Source: JBBTCJ01 sp038043285
Lineage (GTDB): Bacteria > Planctomycetota > Phycisphaerae > UBA1845
Reading direction: 5' to 3'
Assembly: GCA_038043285.1 (NCBI GenBank)
Contig: JBBTCJ010000034.1
Span: forward strand, 21,265 to 85,264
Length of the DNA: 64,000 nt
Shown: positions 34,101-41,571 of the stretch, piece by piece
How the letters are laid out: each line of letters opens with the position of its first letter
Numbering within the stretch: the stretch's first letter is position 1
Position numbers and translations under genes: made by a program
Notes under the pieces: model-generated
The model's input: the letters and a program-made list of their open reading frames with translations, nothing else
Told to the model about the DNA's origin: nothing
Database searches by the model: none

Positions 34101-36591
34101 AGCCCAGTCCATGTTCGCCGACGCCGCCGCCGGCACCGAGGATGACCGCCGTGTGCTCACGGTCGAACGGCTTGTTGGAGTAGCCCGCGTCGTCGAGCGC
34201 CTGTCGGACGGCTTCAAGCACCAGGAGTTGCAGCGGTTCCACCGAAGGAATCGAGTTCGGCGGCATGCCGTAGCGAACCGGGTCAAACGCAACCGGGTCA
34301 AGGAATCCACCCCATTTGGAATAGACCTTATCGCGCAGCCGGCGGTCCGTGTCGAAATAAAGGTCGGAGTTCCAGCGATCCGCCGGAATCTCGCCCGTCG
34401 CCTTCACCTTGTTGAGAATGTTTTCCCAAAGACGGTTCTTGTTGGGCGCCTTCGGCAACAGGCAGGACATGCCGATGATGGCGACGTCGCAATCGCGTGG
34501 GCTGTCGCTTTTCGCCTCCGCGGCGGGCGCCACCGACGCCGCCGCCTGAAGCCGTTCGACCCCGCCCGCACTCACGTCCGCGTGAAGCTCCTCAATCGTG
34601 CAGATGCGATCGCGCAGCGCCGCGACCTGCCCGATCATATACATCCCCTCGCGGCGCTGGGCTTCACCGTCCAGCCGCACAAACCCCGTCGCCTGACCGC
34701 TGACCTCCGCGGTCTCCGAGCGCATCACGCCTTTCGAGGCAATCCGCAACCGTCCGAGGTTCAGCCGCTCCAGCTCCTCGCGGACCTCTTCCTTGGCCCG
34801 CCCGGCGCGGATCAGGCGACGTTTTTCCTCGGCGAAGTGGCGTCCGAACTCGGTGCCCACGCAGCGCGTGGCGTGGCCCACGCCGCTCTCCAACAGGATC
34901 GTATGTTGGCATCGCAACGCTTCGTCCTGGAAGCCCTGGACGATTGCCCCGGCGGAGACGGACTCCTTGGTGAACAGATACGACGTCCCCAACAGCACCC
35001 CGATCGCAACTCCGCGCTCGCTGAGTGGGGCGGCCAGCGCCGCGACCATGGCTGCCGATCGCCCATCGTGGATTCCACCCGCGAAAACGACGTGATAGTC
35101 CTCCGCTCGATCGCCGGTCTCCTGCAAATGGTCCACGATCACGCCGATCATGGTCTCCCATAGAACCAGGCTGGTGCGCGGACCGACGTGTCCGCCGCAC
35201 TCGCGCCCTTCAAAAATCACCCGACGAGCACCGTCGCGTAAGAACATCTTCAAGAGACCGGGCGATGGCACGTGCAAGAAGGTCTTGATCCCCTCGCGCT
35301 CCAGGTGCTGCGCCTGGTCGGGACGACCACCCGCAATCAACGCGAATCGGGGTCGATGGCGAAGCACCTCGGCGAGCTGTTCCTCGCGGAGTTCCTTGGG
35401 CACGAAGCCGAGGATCCCCACCCCCCAGGGCTTGGACCCGAGCTTCCCGGAGGTTTCATCGAGGAGCTTTCCGACCTGCGGTCCGCGCAGCACGGCCAAA
35501 GCGAGGAACGGCAATGCTCCACCGTCCGCGACCGCAAGGGCGAAGTCCGCCGTGTCACTGACGCGGGTCATCGGCCCTTGTAGGATCGGGTACCGGGTTC
35601 CGTGTGTCTCGGCCATTGGTCCGCCGGCGCGAAGGGCGAGCTGCCTTGCCGCGGTCTCGACGTTCTGCGACGCCTGCCGGCGGATGGCCTCGCAGATCGC
35701 GGACGCGGATCGGAACTGGGTCGCCAGCGTGGCGGCGAAAGCCGCGTCCTGGCCCATCGCGATCAACCGAGCCTTGCCCGCAACGCCCCGGATACGGCTC
35801 TCAACCTCGTCGCGCCACCGCGCGAGGTCGGCGACGTCGCTCGTGCTGTTGGGCTCCAGCCTCTCTTCGTATTCCTTCAATTGGGCGAAACCGGTTTCAC
35901 CCGGTCGAACGAACGCCCGGTAGCGCAACGGACAATCCTGTCCGAGGATCGCGGTTTCACTGCCGTCCATCCGAGCGATGCGCGCCTTGACGTCCTCGGG
36001 CAGTGCCGATTCGTCACAGAGCGCCAATTGCCAATCGAGCACCACGCCCCGCGCGCCGCCGGCAAGACACGCGGCTGAGGTGTTCAGCGCGGCCCCTCCT
36101 CGAACCCATAGCGGCAGCGAAACGTGCGGTCGAACGTGCTGCAGGAGAACGAACGACGTCTCTTCCCCTACTTGTCCGCCCGATTCGTTACCCTTGAGAA
36201 CAAGGTCGTCAGCCCCGCACCGTTGTGCGGCAACCGCGTGCTCGAGTTCCGTAACCTGCACCAACACTTTCAGCCCGGCGCGGCGACACCGAGCGATATC
36301 CGGCGCGAGCCGCTCGACCTGTGGGTCGCAAAGAATGACGATGGATCCGCCCGCTGCGGAAAGCTCGTCGATGATCCCGTGAAGATCCGTTGCCGAGTGC
36401 GAGACCGTGAACGCGAAGGGCGTCGACGAAGGGATCGCCAAGACCACGCCCCGAATCTCCTCCAACGACTCGCCGCACTCCAACGAAATGCCGCCGATGA
36501 AACCGTGCGCGCGTAGCGCAACCGCCAGCGTCGAATTGGGAAATCCCGGCGGACTCAGCCCGATGATGTCCAGCTTGGTAGACGCCTCCAT
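28141..36591 (-). CDS. PUFA-synthase-like megasynthase: double PfaD-like barrel-KS-AT-ACP-KR-DH
   Basis: A 2816-aa synthase, first gene of the operon. Residues ~1-320 and ~333-670 are two successive nitronate-monooxygenase/PfaD-like TIM barrels. The second is well conserved (RYPILQGPMTRVSD, EGRECGGHVGPRTSL, VVFAGGIHDG, GVLLGTSYLFT) and probably serves as the FMN enoyl reductase; the first is reduced. Then come ketosynthase ~702-1155 (Cys 899, His 1034, His 1074), acyltransferase ~1270-1570 (Ser 1373 in GHSYGEY, His 1477), ACP ~1850-1925 (Ser 1885 in GIDSIKR), ketoreductase ~1980-2510 (VTGGARGITADSALSLA, SSVSARYGNRGQCDYAAAN) and dehydratase 2535-2816 (H2558 in HQLDGKPVMP, D2727). It therefore carries full reductive ability. 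ATG 36591 is preceded by GGGGAG; a longer frame to 36813 looks non-coding. The product is unknown. Confidence 0.93.
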   Translation of the reverse strand: MEASTKLDIIGLSPPGFPNSTLAVALRAHGFIGGISLECGESLEEIRGVVLAIPSSTPFAFTVSHSATDLHGIIDELSAAGGSIVILCDPQVERLAPDIARCRRAGLKVLVQVTELEHAVAAQRCGADDLVLKGNESGGQVGEETSFVLLQHVRPHVSLPLWVRGGAALNTSAACLAGGARGVVLDWQLALCDESALPEDVKARIARMDGSETAILGQDCPLRYRAFVRPGETGFAQLKEYEERLEPNSTSDVADLARWRDEVESRIRGVAGKARLIAMGQDAAFAATLATQFRSASAICEAIRRQASQNVETAARQLALRAGGPMAETHGTRYPILQGPMTRVSDTADFALAVADGGALPFLALAVLRGPQVGKLLDETSGKLGSKPWGVGILGFVPKELREEQLAEVLRHRPRFALIAGGRPDQAQHLEREGIKTFLHVPSPGLLKMFLRDGARRVIFEGRECGGHVGPRTSLVLWETMIGVIVDHLQETGDRAEDYHVVFAGGIHDGRSAAMVAALAAPLSERGVAIGVLLGTSYLFTKESVSAGAIVQGFQDEALRCQHTILLESGVGHATRCVGTEFGRHFAEEKRRLIRAGRAKEEVREELERLNLGRLRIASKGVMRSETAEVSGQATGFVRLDGEAQRREGMYMIGQVAALRDRICTIEELHADVSAGGVERLQAAASVAPAAEAKSDSPRDCDVAIIGMSCLLPKAPNKNRLWENILNKVKATGEIPADRWNSDLYFDTDRRLRDKVYSKWGGFLDPVAFDPVRYGMPPNSIPSVEPLQLLVLEAVRQALDDAGYSNKPFDREHTAVILGAGGGVGEHGLGYGFRSMAMHYLTAADATADDVTAVLDRLTGRLPEWTEDSFAGLLMNVAAGRVANRFDLGGTNYTVDAACASSLAAVRLAVSELESGSASMAIVGGADTMQSPFAYLCFSNTQALSPTGECRTFDETGDGIVISEGIAIVILKRLADAVRDGDRVYAVVKGVGSSSDGKDKGLTAPRPAGQVRALERAYAKAGFSPSTVGLIEAHGTGTVVGDQSEVESLTRMFSAAGAAAQSCALGSVKSMVGHTKCTAGVAGLLKAALALHAKVLPPTIGVTKPNPKANFPKSPFYVNTEARPWLGRSDGIPRRAGVSAFGFGGTNFHAVLEEYVPESTVSAAAEAPRQEWSGELFLWRAESRAGILTGVESVLTALAQGAQPTVRDLAAATCQGFGSAPCGCTLAVVAGTLDDLTRRLRSAKDAIARGDAAWSDPSGAYFSAAAIAEGRIAFVFPGQGSQTVNMLRDLCVALPSVREVFEQADVGLKDTFERPLSSYVYPRPSFTDDERKADEAALTDTRVAQPAIGAADAAMLRLVCDLGIAPDFTCGHSYGEYPALYAAGVISFAELMRLSEARGRLIAEAGGKNPGTMAAVSADAESVERVIAGAEGVWLANLNSPTQTVISGTDAGVTEAMNRLASQGFVARKIKVSCAFHSPLVAEAKRTFGEALYATTFSPPRVGVFSNTTAALHAKDPAEIHARLAEHLARPVRFVEEVRAMHEAGARIFVEVGPGRVLTGLIEQILKGRSFAAIALNAPGRDDVVQLLHGLAQLAVAGGRFHTDSLFAGRTEKILDLAKLVEQSKPAPLARTTWMISGAKSVPLNGNGTAEGKVATNVQAQAAATRPMLPLPPGVVIGTSRVDRRPAPSPHSNGPLSPTPGPIALPAPAPGSPIVGSPASSAVPGSARLSQTSSDGMDAVIAAHQQLMSRFLEAHKSVMLAMLGRGHAPVDPSAEMAPSPVATYAASTSRPETAEPIGAAQAAALTPVLLGDEAAAREQVATVQQAAAPVLEAGAAAAISESVNTGLSREKLVSQLIGIVADRTGYPPEMLNLDSDLEADLGIDSIKRIEILGALQSGASLPAEAVQGDMESLSRLKTLRAIADWLGDKFGANGDSASGTTSPAPTTSVEALKPPAWTPTMSATPSSLEAAAAPIIERVPRMLIRPVERPITDDVAVLKLDGAVVITDDEQGVAAALAVLLAANGLKTVLIRADRGASVNGQQPRIELTSPQTVKAWVQDVKAKHGRIAAVVHLLPLAHSDLSMGDDPRAWRAAIDVELLSLFNLAQALEDDLRLGGDGRVMVATRMGGSFGCNVDGGTTSFWPGNGGVCGLAKTLAREWPEVVSRVVDFDGSANADSMAGALLAELASNDPAPEAGRRDGRRFALVPGDARLAERAARLELTRDSVVLVTGGARGITADSALSLARRFHPKLVLLGRSPLPPEQELPATVGITDLKQLKAAMMRDLERGEGKVTPAKVEAALGRLLREREARANLKAMREVASVVEYHILDVADSAALSTLIDESYRRYGRIDGVVHGAGVIEDKLIRDKTPESFARVFDGKVNAALTLASKLRGEELKFLVFFSSVSARYGNRGQCDYAAANEILNKLAVRLDARWKARVVSMNWGPWESTGGMVSAELAKQFEKAGIRLIGRQQGADAFVDELMYGQKGETEIVLGGPLNVSLPAPTMAAPPGTSATASELPLLARNTRIERNPDGSLDLVRTADPQHDLYLIDHQLDGKPVMPMAMVLELFAEAAAFQHPDHHVARVRDLRVLRGITFDRSPQDLRVVTTASRPSGAGLIVGLRNELGQKPVIHDTAEVELLAKPAAPVVLAPLSLVNPQPLGMTIDEAYERWLFHGPIFAGIVEVAALGENGVIAQLMPSSPKRCLAECCESNWLIDPILVDSGLQMIILWARTYLDMTPLPSRLGCYHRFNGPPAGPIRCETHIHHTPGTPTIVADIRFFDGDGRLLGRLEDMEGTCSKALNRLASARVR

Positions 36592-36865
36592 TGCTCCCCT
36601 CAACGAAGGCTGCGCCGCGTGCGCCGTGGCCGCCTGACGGAGCAAGCGCTGCCGCTTGCCCCGGCGGACAAATACGTCGGAGCACGATGTCGCAGCCGTC
36701 TCCTGCGGCGCGTTGGACAGGAACGTCGCGCGCCTGGAAAAACCCGGGCCTCCCCAACCCGAAGGTACGTCACCAGTCGCCCATGCGACGCCGAGTTCCT
36801 TCCGGCGCAGCAAGTGCCCAGTCGATCAGAGGGCCGTTCGATCCTCGCGACCCATAAACACTTGT

Positions 36866-36882
36866 CTGTAAACGATCTACAG
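36866..36882. promoter_or_regulatory. Dyad CTGTA-N7-TACAG, possible operator
   Basis: A perfect 5-bp inverted repeat with a 7-bp spacer, ~275 bp upstream of the synthase start codon. Dyads of this size suit a dimeric helix-turn-helix regulator, but none is encoded nearby and a single site may be chance. Confidence 0.3.
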
Positions 36883-37037
36883 CTCTCGACCGCCCCCCAT
36901 GTGACGAGCAAAAGCACCTCTAGCGTATTGCCTGTTTTTAACCCGCCGCAGCGTGCGAGTCAAGCCAATCGTCCATTCCTGCGAGATACCGGGCGTTGCG
37001 AGAAATCGAAGGAATCTCGTCAATTGCAGTGCCCCTG

Positions 37038-37054
37038 TTCAGGCATCGCCTGAA
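37038..37054. promoter_or_regulatory. Perfect 7-bp inverted repeat upstream of the methyltransferase
   Basis: TTCAGGC-ATC-GCCTGAA, ~205 bp before the chosen methyltransferase start. It could be an operator or an RNA hairpin; there is no T tract, so a terminator is unlikely. Confidence 0.3.
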
Positions 37055-37259
37055 TCCACCGTTCCATGGGCTGGCGCGGGTACTCGGCTTGTCGGGCACG
37101 CCATCCGCACCCTGTCACGAGAACCAGAAGTGTTTAGACCACGAAAAGATTGTTCACCCCCGCGGCTTCGATTATCGTGACCCGCGCGGCGTTACCCGCC
37201 CGGGAAAGGGGGTGGAGATCGGCTCTGCGCCGTTATCGGCCGGCGCGTACTCGAGTGCC

Positions 37260-38084
37260 ATGTTCATCGCGCCCCTTCGACGCTTGGTCTCCTACTGCCT
37301 CCGGACCTCGTGGATCCGGCAGGGGGTTTGGAACCGATGGTATCGCTACGTCGGACGCACCCTCCAAGACTCGCCCATCTGGTTCATGAACTACGGTTTC
37401 GCTCCCCCGATTCGGCCCGAAATCCAGTTGACGCTGGACGACGAACCGAATCGCACGTCGATCCAACTTTATCACCGGGTGGCGGGGGCTGTCCCCCTCG
37501 GTGGGCGGGACGTACTGGAGGTCAGTTGCGGCAGGGGGGGAGGAGCGCGGTTCGTCGCTCAATACCTCGGTCCGCGCCGCCTCGTCGGCCTCGATCTCAC
37601 GGAGTCGGCGGTCGCGTTTTGCGCACGGCATCACCGCCGGGAGGGGGTCCATTTCGTCTGCGGCAACGCCCAGCGCCTGCCCTTCCCCGACGGTGCGTTT
37701 GATGCCGTTCTGAACGTCGAGGCTTCGCACTGTTACCCGGATGTGACCCGCTTCTTCGCGGAGGCAAGGCGCGTCCTTCGCTCATCGGGCTATCTGCTGT
37801 ATGCCGATTTGCGAGGCGATTGGGACTACGCGAAGTGGCGTGAGCAGATCGCAGAATCGGGCTTCGAAATCGTCGAAGAGGAGGAGATCACGCCCTTCGT
37901 CGTCAAGGCCCTGGACACCACCGATCAGCGGACGCGGCAGCTCGTCGGTCGCTTCTCACGACGCATCGGGCGCCGCCTGTTGTTGCTGTTCGCCGCCGCG
38001 AAAGGAACGGCGATTTACGACGGTTTCGCCTCCGGAAGGATTCACTACCTGCGATTCGTCCTCCGGCGGACTGCACTTTCGTAG
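37260..38084 (+). CDS. SAM-dependent class I methyltransferase, probable tailoring enzyme
   Basis: A 274-aa methyltransferase. Motif I is VLEVSCGRGGGARFVAQYL (85-103), the acidic second strand is LVGLDLTESAVAF, then NAQRLPFPDGAFDAVLNVEASHCYPD and ARRVLRSSGYLLYADLR. This form (CGRGGGA, then ASHCY) resembles methyltransferases that modify polyketide-derived lipids such as phthiotriolone. An N-terminal amphipathic or hydrophobic stretch (APLRRLVSYCL) may associate with membrane. ATG 37260 is chosen because the sequence upstream does not look coding; a GTG at 37212 is an alternative. It is divergent from the synthase operon and is the only methyltransferase near it, so O-methylation of the product is a reasonable inference. 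Its end overlaps the convergent gene by 40 bp. Confidence 0.8.
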   Translation: MFIAPLRRLVSYCLRTSWIRQGVWNRWYRYVGRTLQDSPIWFMNYGFAPPIRPEIQLTLDDEPNRTSIQLYHRVAGAVPLGGRDVLEVSCGRGGGARFVAQYLGPRRLVGLDLTESAVAFCARHHRREGVHFVCGNAQRLPFPDGAFDAVLNVEASHCYPDVTRFFAEARRVLRSSGYLLYADLRGDWDYAKWREQIAESGFEIVEEEEITPFVVKALDTTDQRTRQLVGRFSRRIGRRLLLLFAAAKGTAIYDGFASGRIHYLRFVLRRTALS

Positions 38085-39268
38085 CCCTGCCGCTTCGGCC
38101 GGTGTCGCCACGACCACATGGGCACGACGATCAGACCCAGGAAGGCTCCAATCCCTGCTCCACAGAGTTGGAGTGCCGCAAACGGCGAGCCTGACGTGTT
38201 GATCAAGACGACCTTGGATCCGGTCCGTGTCACCGCGCCGCTGGACGTCAAGTGGGTATACGTGGCGACGACCGTTGCTCTCCGGGCCGCGTCAACGGCG
38301 CCGACCGACCATCGACCATTCTCGATGGACCCCACGGTGGGGGGAGCCGCCGTCCATTCAGCCTGATCGCTTACGTCCGCAGTTTCGCCATTGCTGAAGT
38401 GGGCAACGGCCTGGAAGCGCGCCGCCAGGCCCGCGACGACGCCGTCAGGGCCGTCAAGGCTGACCGATTCGAGCACCACGCCTGCGGTCGGATCGCCGCC
38501 CTCCCCGTTGCTGAGCGACGTAATCCTCACGAAGTCAAAGTCCGCAGGGGTGGAGATGTCGCACTCCGCGCCGCAGTCGGCGGTACCGCCGTTGACCGCG
38601 CCGATGCCCACTCGCACGTTGTCCGGAAGCGCGTTCACCACCGTGCCGATGTCGCTGAAGGTTTGGCCGTCGGAGCTGTAGGCGCCGACAAACTGGTCGC
38701 CGAACCTCAGCAGCCGCAGGTAAACCACGTCGGGAGAATCCGTGTTGGACTCGTCGTATCGGGCGCCCGGGCGCGTTCCACTGGTGTTCGCATCGCCTCC
38801 GATGTTCAACAGGACGATGCCGCGAAACTCGCCCCTTCGCCCGGAGGCATGAACAAGTCCGACGCTCACCGCATGTTCGTCGTCGACGTAGACGAGCAAA
38901 CCCCCGTACTGTTGCGCATCTTGCGGGTTGAACTCCAGCCGCGCGTCGAGGATAAAATCTCCGCTCACTTCACGAACGAGCAGGTTCCTTGCGGTTCCCT
39001 CGATTCCCAGCAATCCTCGCTGAGTAAGGATGCGGAAGAAACCAGAACGCGCGGCCAGCGTGTAGGCAGAGGCATCCTCGCGGATAATCGTCCAGCCGCT
39101 CGATAACCTCGGCTGGTCGAACTCCTCCAGAAACGCGGGATCATCCGCCGCCCGCGCCGATCCCGCCCAGGCAATCGCCACCAGCGTCAGTAGCCCAGCC
39201 GACGCGGTGCGTGACCGACGTGAAGGGGGAACAGCCGAAGTCGTTGCCCGCTGTGGGATCGACGTCAT
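38045..39268 (-). CDS. Exported concanavalin-like domain protein with CGA-type C-terminal tail
   Basis: A 407-aa exported protein. The signal peptide region is SAGLLTLVAIAWAGSARA. Residues ~45-240 look like a DUF1349/GH43-C2-type concanavalin-like lectin sandwich (EEFDQPRLSSGWTIIRED, GGLLVYVDDEHAVSVGL, FVGAYSSDGQTFSDIG). An Ig-like stretch follows (~265-350). The end is LQLCGAGIG, a hydrophobic segment, then RHRPKRQ and more Arg, like the tails of two other proteins here. Its ATG overlaps the stop of the preceding gene (ATGA), so the two are co-translated. The 3' end overlaps the methyltransferase on the other strand by 40 bp. Role: probably surface-attached carbohydrate or protein binding; catalytic function is not evident. 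Confidence 0.75.
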   Translation of the reverse strand: MTSIPQRATTSAVPPSRRSRTASAGLLTLVAIAWAGSARAADDPAFLEEFDQPRLSSGWTIIREDASAYTLAARSGFFRILTQRGLLGIEGTARNLLVREVSGDFILDARLEFNPQDAQQYGGLLVYVDDEHAVSVGLVHASGRRGEFRGIVLLNIGGDANTSGTRPGARYDESNTDSPDVVYLRLLRFGDQFVGAYSSDGQTFSDIGTVVNALPDNVRVGIGAVNGGTADCGAECDISTPADFDFVRITSLSNGEGGDPTAGVVLESVSLDGPDGVVAGLAARFQAVAHFSNGETADVSDQAEWTAAPPTVGSIENGRWSVGAVDAARRATVVATYTHLTSSGAVTRTGSKVVLINTSGSPFAALQLCGAGIGAFLGLIVVPMWSWRHRPKRQGYESAVRRRTNRR

Positions 39269-41571
39269 CGTTTCAGGTCGATTCCACGCCAGAATGTCTC
39301 GGCCGCATTACGCCGGTTCCTGGGGCGAAGAAGTGTCAACGACGCGCAACCAAGGGCGAGCATCGGCCATCCAAGCATTCCCAGTGCGCCGCACGGCGAT
39401 CCCGCCGTGGGCCCTGGGCGAGGAGCCGGTCCCTCGCTCAGCTCGAACACCGCCCGAACAGTCCGGTCGCCGTCCATTCGGAGCCGGGTGGCCAAGTCCG
39501 CTCCAGTGGCATCTTCCTCCCAGCGCACGAAAGCGTAGCCGATCCCCGGCGTGGCGATCAGCGTGAGTTCCGCACCGATGACAAAGTCGCCGCCGGCCGG
39601 AGTAACTTCGCCTTCCCCAACAATATCCACCGTCAACTTGGCCGTGTTGTCGTCGCCCCCGTCGCCGCCGCCTCCGTCACTTCCTCCTCCGCCGCCCCCC
39701 GAACCATCGTCTTCGACAAAGGAAGCCTCAATGGCGGCATCGTCGCTGATGGTGATCGTGACCGACAGATCCGTTCCGCTGACGCCGCCGGACCAACCCT
39801 CGAATACGAAGCCCTCCCGCGGTTCGGCTGTCAGGGTGACGGCCGTACCGGACGTGTAGAAGCCTCCCGGTGGATCCAGCGCTACGTCACCCTCACCACT
39901 GATTGTGACCGTCACCTGCAACGCGGGTTCATAGCGCGCCGTAATCGTGCGATCGGCGTCCATCGTAACCGTCAACGGGTTGACCGTCTCCGAACCCGGC
40001 GGGACGTTGCCCGACCAGCCCAGGAATGAGGATCCCGCATCGGCGGTTGCGGTGACCTTGACCGATGCGCCCGTGCGATAGCGAGACACCAGCGCGTTGT
40101 CGACAAATGTTCCAGTCGGCGAGGCGTGCAACGTGCCCGTGCCGTTGCCGCTGGTGCTGAGGGTCAGAGTCCAGTACACCGGAGTAAACGCGGCGCTCAC
40201 GCCCTTCGACAGGTCCATCGGAACCACGAGCGGATTCTGCATCGGGTCTTCCAGCTCGAACGTCGTCGTCCATCCCGCGAACTGGTTGCCGTCGGAGGCC
40301 GACGCCGTGAGCGTCACCACGTCGCCAAATTCGTAGATGAGATCGTCGGTCGTTCCTCCAGCGACCGTTTGGGCCGGCGGCGCCACCGAGACCGACCCGC
40401 CCGTCAAGGGGACGGTCACCGAGAGAACCGGATCAACCGTCGCGTGGAACACGCGCGCGGCAAACGGGATCGTGGTTATGGTTCCACTCAGCGGATTGAT
40501 AATCATCTCGTTGAAGGTGACGGTCGCAACGTTGCCGCCCGGAAGGAGATCATTGCGGGCCGCGTTCACGCGAAACTCGACCGACTGCTCATCCGGACCG
40601 CCGGAAAGGCTATTGGACGCCGCAAGCACGCCGGCGCCGGGCGTCACCGACACCCACGGCGCGCTGCCGACGGCGCTCCACGCCACCGAGACGTCGCGGG
40701 CGTTGGCGATCAGCGCCGTTTGCGACGCCGCAGGGAGATCACCCTCCGGGCCTCGGGCAAGAACGTCCGCGTCGGGCGTGAGCGCTAAAGCCCCGGAGCT
40801 GGATGGGAAGACCACCACCGTGACCGGAAGCAACCGCGATCCCACCTCGTTCGTCGTGTTCTCGACGGAGATCGTGTTGGTGTACGTTCCCGCGGCCAGG
40901 CCGAAGGTGTTGAAGGAAACGGAGAAGGTGGCGTTGCCGCCGGGGGGGACCGACCCGCCTGCGCTGCTGACGCTCATCCATAATCGCGGAGACCACGTCA
41001 GAGAGTAATTAAGCGCGGTTTGCCCCGAACCCGACAGGGAGACGTTAACCGCGGCCGGGCTGCTCCCGTTGACTGTCGCCGTGGTGTTGATAAACGCCGG
41101 CGATACCGAGAAGTTCGCCGCGGCGATTTCCAACCGCACCGTACGCGTCGTGTTCCCGGCCTGGTTCGTCAGGTTGGTGAACGTGACCGCGGCGCTGTAC
41201 ACGCCGGGCGCCAGTTGGGCGACCTCGTCGACCGCCAATCCGACGACCACCTCGGTGGTTCGCGGGAGGATCAACGAGCCGGGAAGTGTTCCCGACACCG
41301 GCGACGCCAATAGCCACGCCTGGTTGACAGCCACCGCAAACTCCAGCGCGGCGGCGTCCGCATTGTCCAGGGTCCAGTGGGTCACCGTCTTGGGCGAAAA
41401 CGGGCCGCCCTCGAAACCCGAAAAAGTGATGACCGTGCCCGCATCAGGTGTAACTTCGATGGACTGCGCGGAAGCGAGTCCGGCGCACGCCAACAGCCAT
41501 GTCACCGGCCCCGCTTTCAAGGCGCGGCGCAGGAAAACTCCGGTTCGGTTTACGTTGTGGTTGGCCCTCAT
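39265..41571 (-). CDS. Exported BACON-like/InlB-repeat surface protein with CGA-type C-terminal tail
   Basis: About 768 aa. The signal is AGPVTWLLACAGLASAQ. The first ~330 residues form beta-sandwich modules of the BACON type (GTYTNTISVENTTN, VSVTPGAGVLAAS). Residues ~420-700 hold three or four divergent InlB B-repeats (GDVVTLTASASDGNQFAGW, FLGWSGNVPPGSETVNP, FVFEGWSGGVSG, FVRWEEDATGADL). A Gly/Asp-rich flexible linker separates the last one. The C-terminus is SPCGALG, a hydrophobic segment, then RPRNRR and a further ~15 residues. ATG 41571 has GGAGGGG upstream and places the signal correctly; a longer reading to 41700 is less likely. It forms a two-gene unit with the downstream concanavalin-like protein. 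Probable adhesin or cell-surface scaffold. Confidence 0.82.
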   Translation of the reverse strand: MRANHNVNRTGVFLRRALKAGPVTWLLACAGLASAQSIEVTPDAGTVITFSGFEGGPFSPKTVTHWTLDNADAAALEFAVAVNQAWLLASPVSGTLPGSLILPRTTEVVVGLAVDEVAQLAPGVYSAAVTFTNLTNQAGNTTRTVRLEIAAANFSVSPAFINTTATVNGSSPAAVNVSLSGSGQTALNYSLTWSPRLWMSVSSAGGSVPPGGNATFSVSFNTFGLAAGTYTNTISVENTTNEVGSRLLPVTVVVFPSSSGALALTPDADVLARGPEGDLPAASQTALIANARDVSVAWSAVGSAPWVSVTPGAGVLAASNSLSGGPDEQSVEFRVNAARNDLLPGGNVATVTFNEMIINPLSGTITTIPFAARVFHATVDPVLSVTVPLTGGSVSVAPPAQTVAGGTTDDLIYEFGDVVTLTASASDGNQFAGWTTTFELEDPMQNPLVVPMDLSKGVSAAFTPVYWTLTLSTSGNGTGTLHASPTGTFVDNALVSRYRTGASVKVTATADAGSSFLGWSGNVPPGSETVNPLTVTMDADRTITARYEPALQVTVTISGEGDVALDPPGGFYTSGTAVTLTAEPREGFVFEGWSGGVSGTDLSVTITISDDAAIEASFVEDDGSGGGGGGSDGGGGDGGDDNTAKLTVDIVGEGEVTPAGGDFVIGAELTLIATPGIGYAFVRWEEDATGADLATRLRMDGDRTVRAVFELSEGPAPRPGPTAGSPCGALGMLGWPMLALGCASLTLLRPRNRRNAAETFWRGIDLKR

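Larger units (their letters stand above)
36592..37259. other. Divergent intergenic region upstream of the synthase operon
   Basis: About 670 bp between the synthase operon (-) and the methyltransferase (+). It should contain both promoters. Two clear dyads are present: CTGTA-N7-TACAG at 36866-36882 and TTCAGGC-N3-GCCTGAA at 37038-37054. No convincing gene or -10/-35 pair was found. Confidence 0.6.

Noticed and set aside
17632..36591. A classic EPA/DHA polyunsaturated fatty acid synthase
   Set aside because: Each synthase has a single ACP rather than a tandem set, there is no PfaC-type paired dehydratase protein, and the accessory genes differ.
17632..36591. Ladderane lipid biosynthesis genes
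   Set aside because: Tempting because of the phylum and the radical SAM protein, but nothing in the window marks anammox metabolism, and the ladderane pathway cannot be read from these genes.
36592..36813. 74-residue N-terminal extension of the large synthase
   Set aside because: Low-quality sequence without conservation-like pattern, while GGGGAG precedes the ATG at 36591.
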